5,968 nt of DNA from Campylobacteraceae bacterium. Its GTDB lineage: Bacteria > Campylobacterota > Campylobacteria > Campylobacterales > UBA6016. A model generated the notes under the pieces. It was not told the origin of the DNA and made no database searches. It worked only from the letters and a program-made list of their open reading frames with translations. The stretch is from contig JAEMQC010000131.1 of NCBI GenBank assembly GCA_022758985.1, forward strand, positions 1 through 5,968, in the 5' to 3' direction. The translations under genes were made by a program, and so were the position numbers. Of the stretch, positions 5,752-5,968 are shown one piece after another; position 1 is the stretch's first letter, and each line of letters starts with the position of its first letter.

Positions 5752-5968
5752 CTCTCGATTGATTGTAAACTTTTTTAACAAATAACTCAGGATGGGTTTT
5801 CTGCCACTCCTTGAGTTTTGCCGCTGGGCTAATATGCCCAGGGTTCTTTTGTGCAATGTGATGATTGTACAGGTTAAGATACTCGCATAGTTTCTCTTCC
5901 AGCTGCTCTTGGCTGATAAATTGCGTTGCTATCAAGAGTTCTGATATTCTACCATTAAATCGCTCTAC
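5732..5968 (-). CDS. IS481-like transposase, C-terminal fragment
   Basis: The last 78 codons of a DDE (rve-type) transposase; the rest lies beyond the right edge. The frame stays open to the edge and begins VERFNGRISELL, where the Glu of VERFNG fits the third catalytic residue of the DDE triad. It continues with EYLNLYNHHIAQKNPGHISP, the usual tail where YNxxxPQxxLGxxTP is seen in relatives, then LKEWQKTHPELFVKKVYNQS. That ending is typical of IS481-group transposases; IS3-group OrfB is the main alternative. Whether the full gene is intact cannot be seen. The final residues ADNREV appear to be read across the element's terminal repeat into host DNA, with the stop TAA at 5734-5732 supplied outside the element. 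Same strand as recR. Confidence 0.82.
   Translation of the reverse strand, partial: VERFNGRISELLIATQFISQEQLEEKLCEYLNLYNHHIAQKNPGHISPAAKLKEWQKTHPELFVKKVYNQSRADNREV
5746..5968 (-). mobile_element. IS481-like insertion sequence, right-end portion
   Basis: The transposase end is followed on the minus strand by CAATCGAGAGCTGACA. Seen from the outside on the plus strand this is TGTCAGCTCTCGATTG (5746-5761), which begins TGT as IS481 terminal inverted repeats do. I therefore place the element boundary near 5746. The opposite inverted repeat and the target duplication lie outside the window, so the exact edge is an inference. Confidence 0.5.

Overview
The window looks like chromosomal DNA of a Campylobacterota (Epsilonproteobacteria) member, probably a free-living sulfur-oxidiser type such as Sulfurimonas, Sulfuricurvum or Sulfurovum. 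The assignment rests on protein style (the RecR and MtaB variants, a DHH protein opening with HLSHTDLDGYG), moderate GC, heavy use of ATA and AGA codons, and very tight gene packing. It is inferred from reading, not from a database match.

Layout: (1) Positions 1-806, minus strand: a three-gene unit read right to left. It holds a Gpt-like purine phosphoribosyltransferase, a small acidic protein of unknown function, and the first 19 codons of a DHH-family phosphoesterase that runs off the left edge. (2) About 807-850: a short divergent promoter region. (3) Positions 851-5151, plus strand: a probable five-gene operon of an EamA/DMT transporter, the tRNA methylthiotransferase MtaB, a 57-residue cysteine-rich protein, the lytic transglycosylase MltA and a helical lipoprotein of unknown function. 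The last four are joined by overlapping start and stop codons. (4) Positions 5148-5717, minus strand: recR, convergent with the operon and overlapping its last gene by 4 bp. (5) Positions 5732-5968, minus strand: the C-terminal end of an IS481-like transposase whose element appears to end about 28 bp upstream of recR.

Functionally this is mostly housekeeping: purine salvage and probably small-nucleotide turnover on the left, tRNA modification plus cell-wall lipoproteins in the middle, and recombinational repair on the right. The least ordinary points are the IS end next to recR, loss of the usual Toprim glutamate in RecR, the small cysteine-rich gene wedged between mtaB and mltA, and the uncharacterised lipoprotein paired with MltA. 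I see no CRISPR array, RNA gene, defence island or clearly new multi-gene system, and no gene-free stretch longer than about 45 bp.
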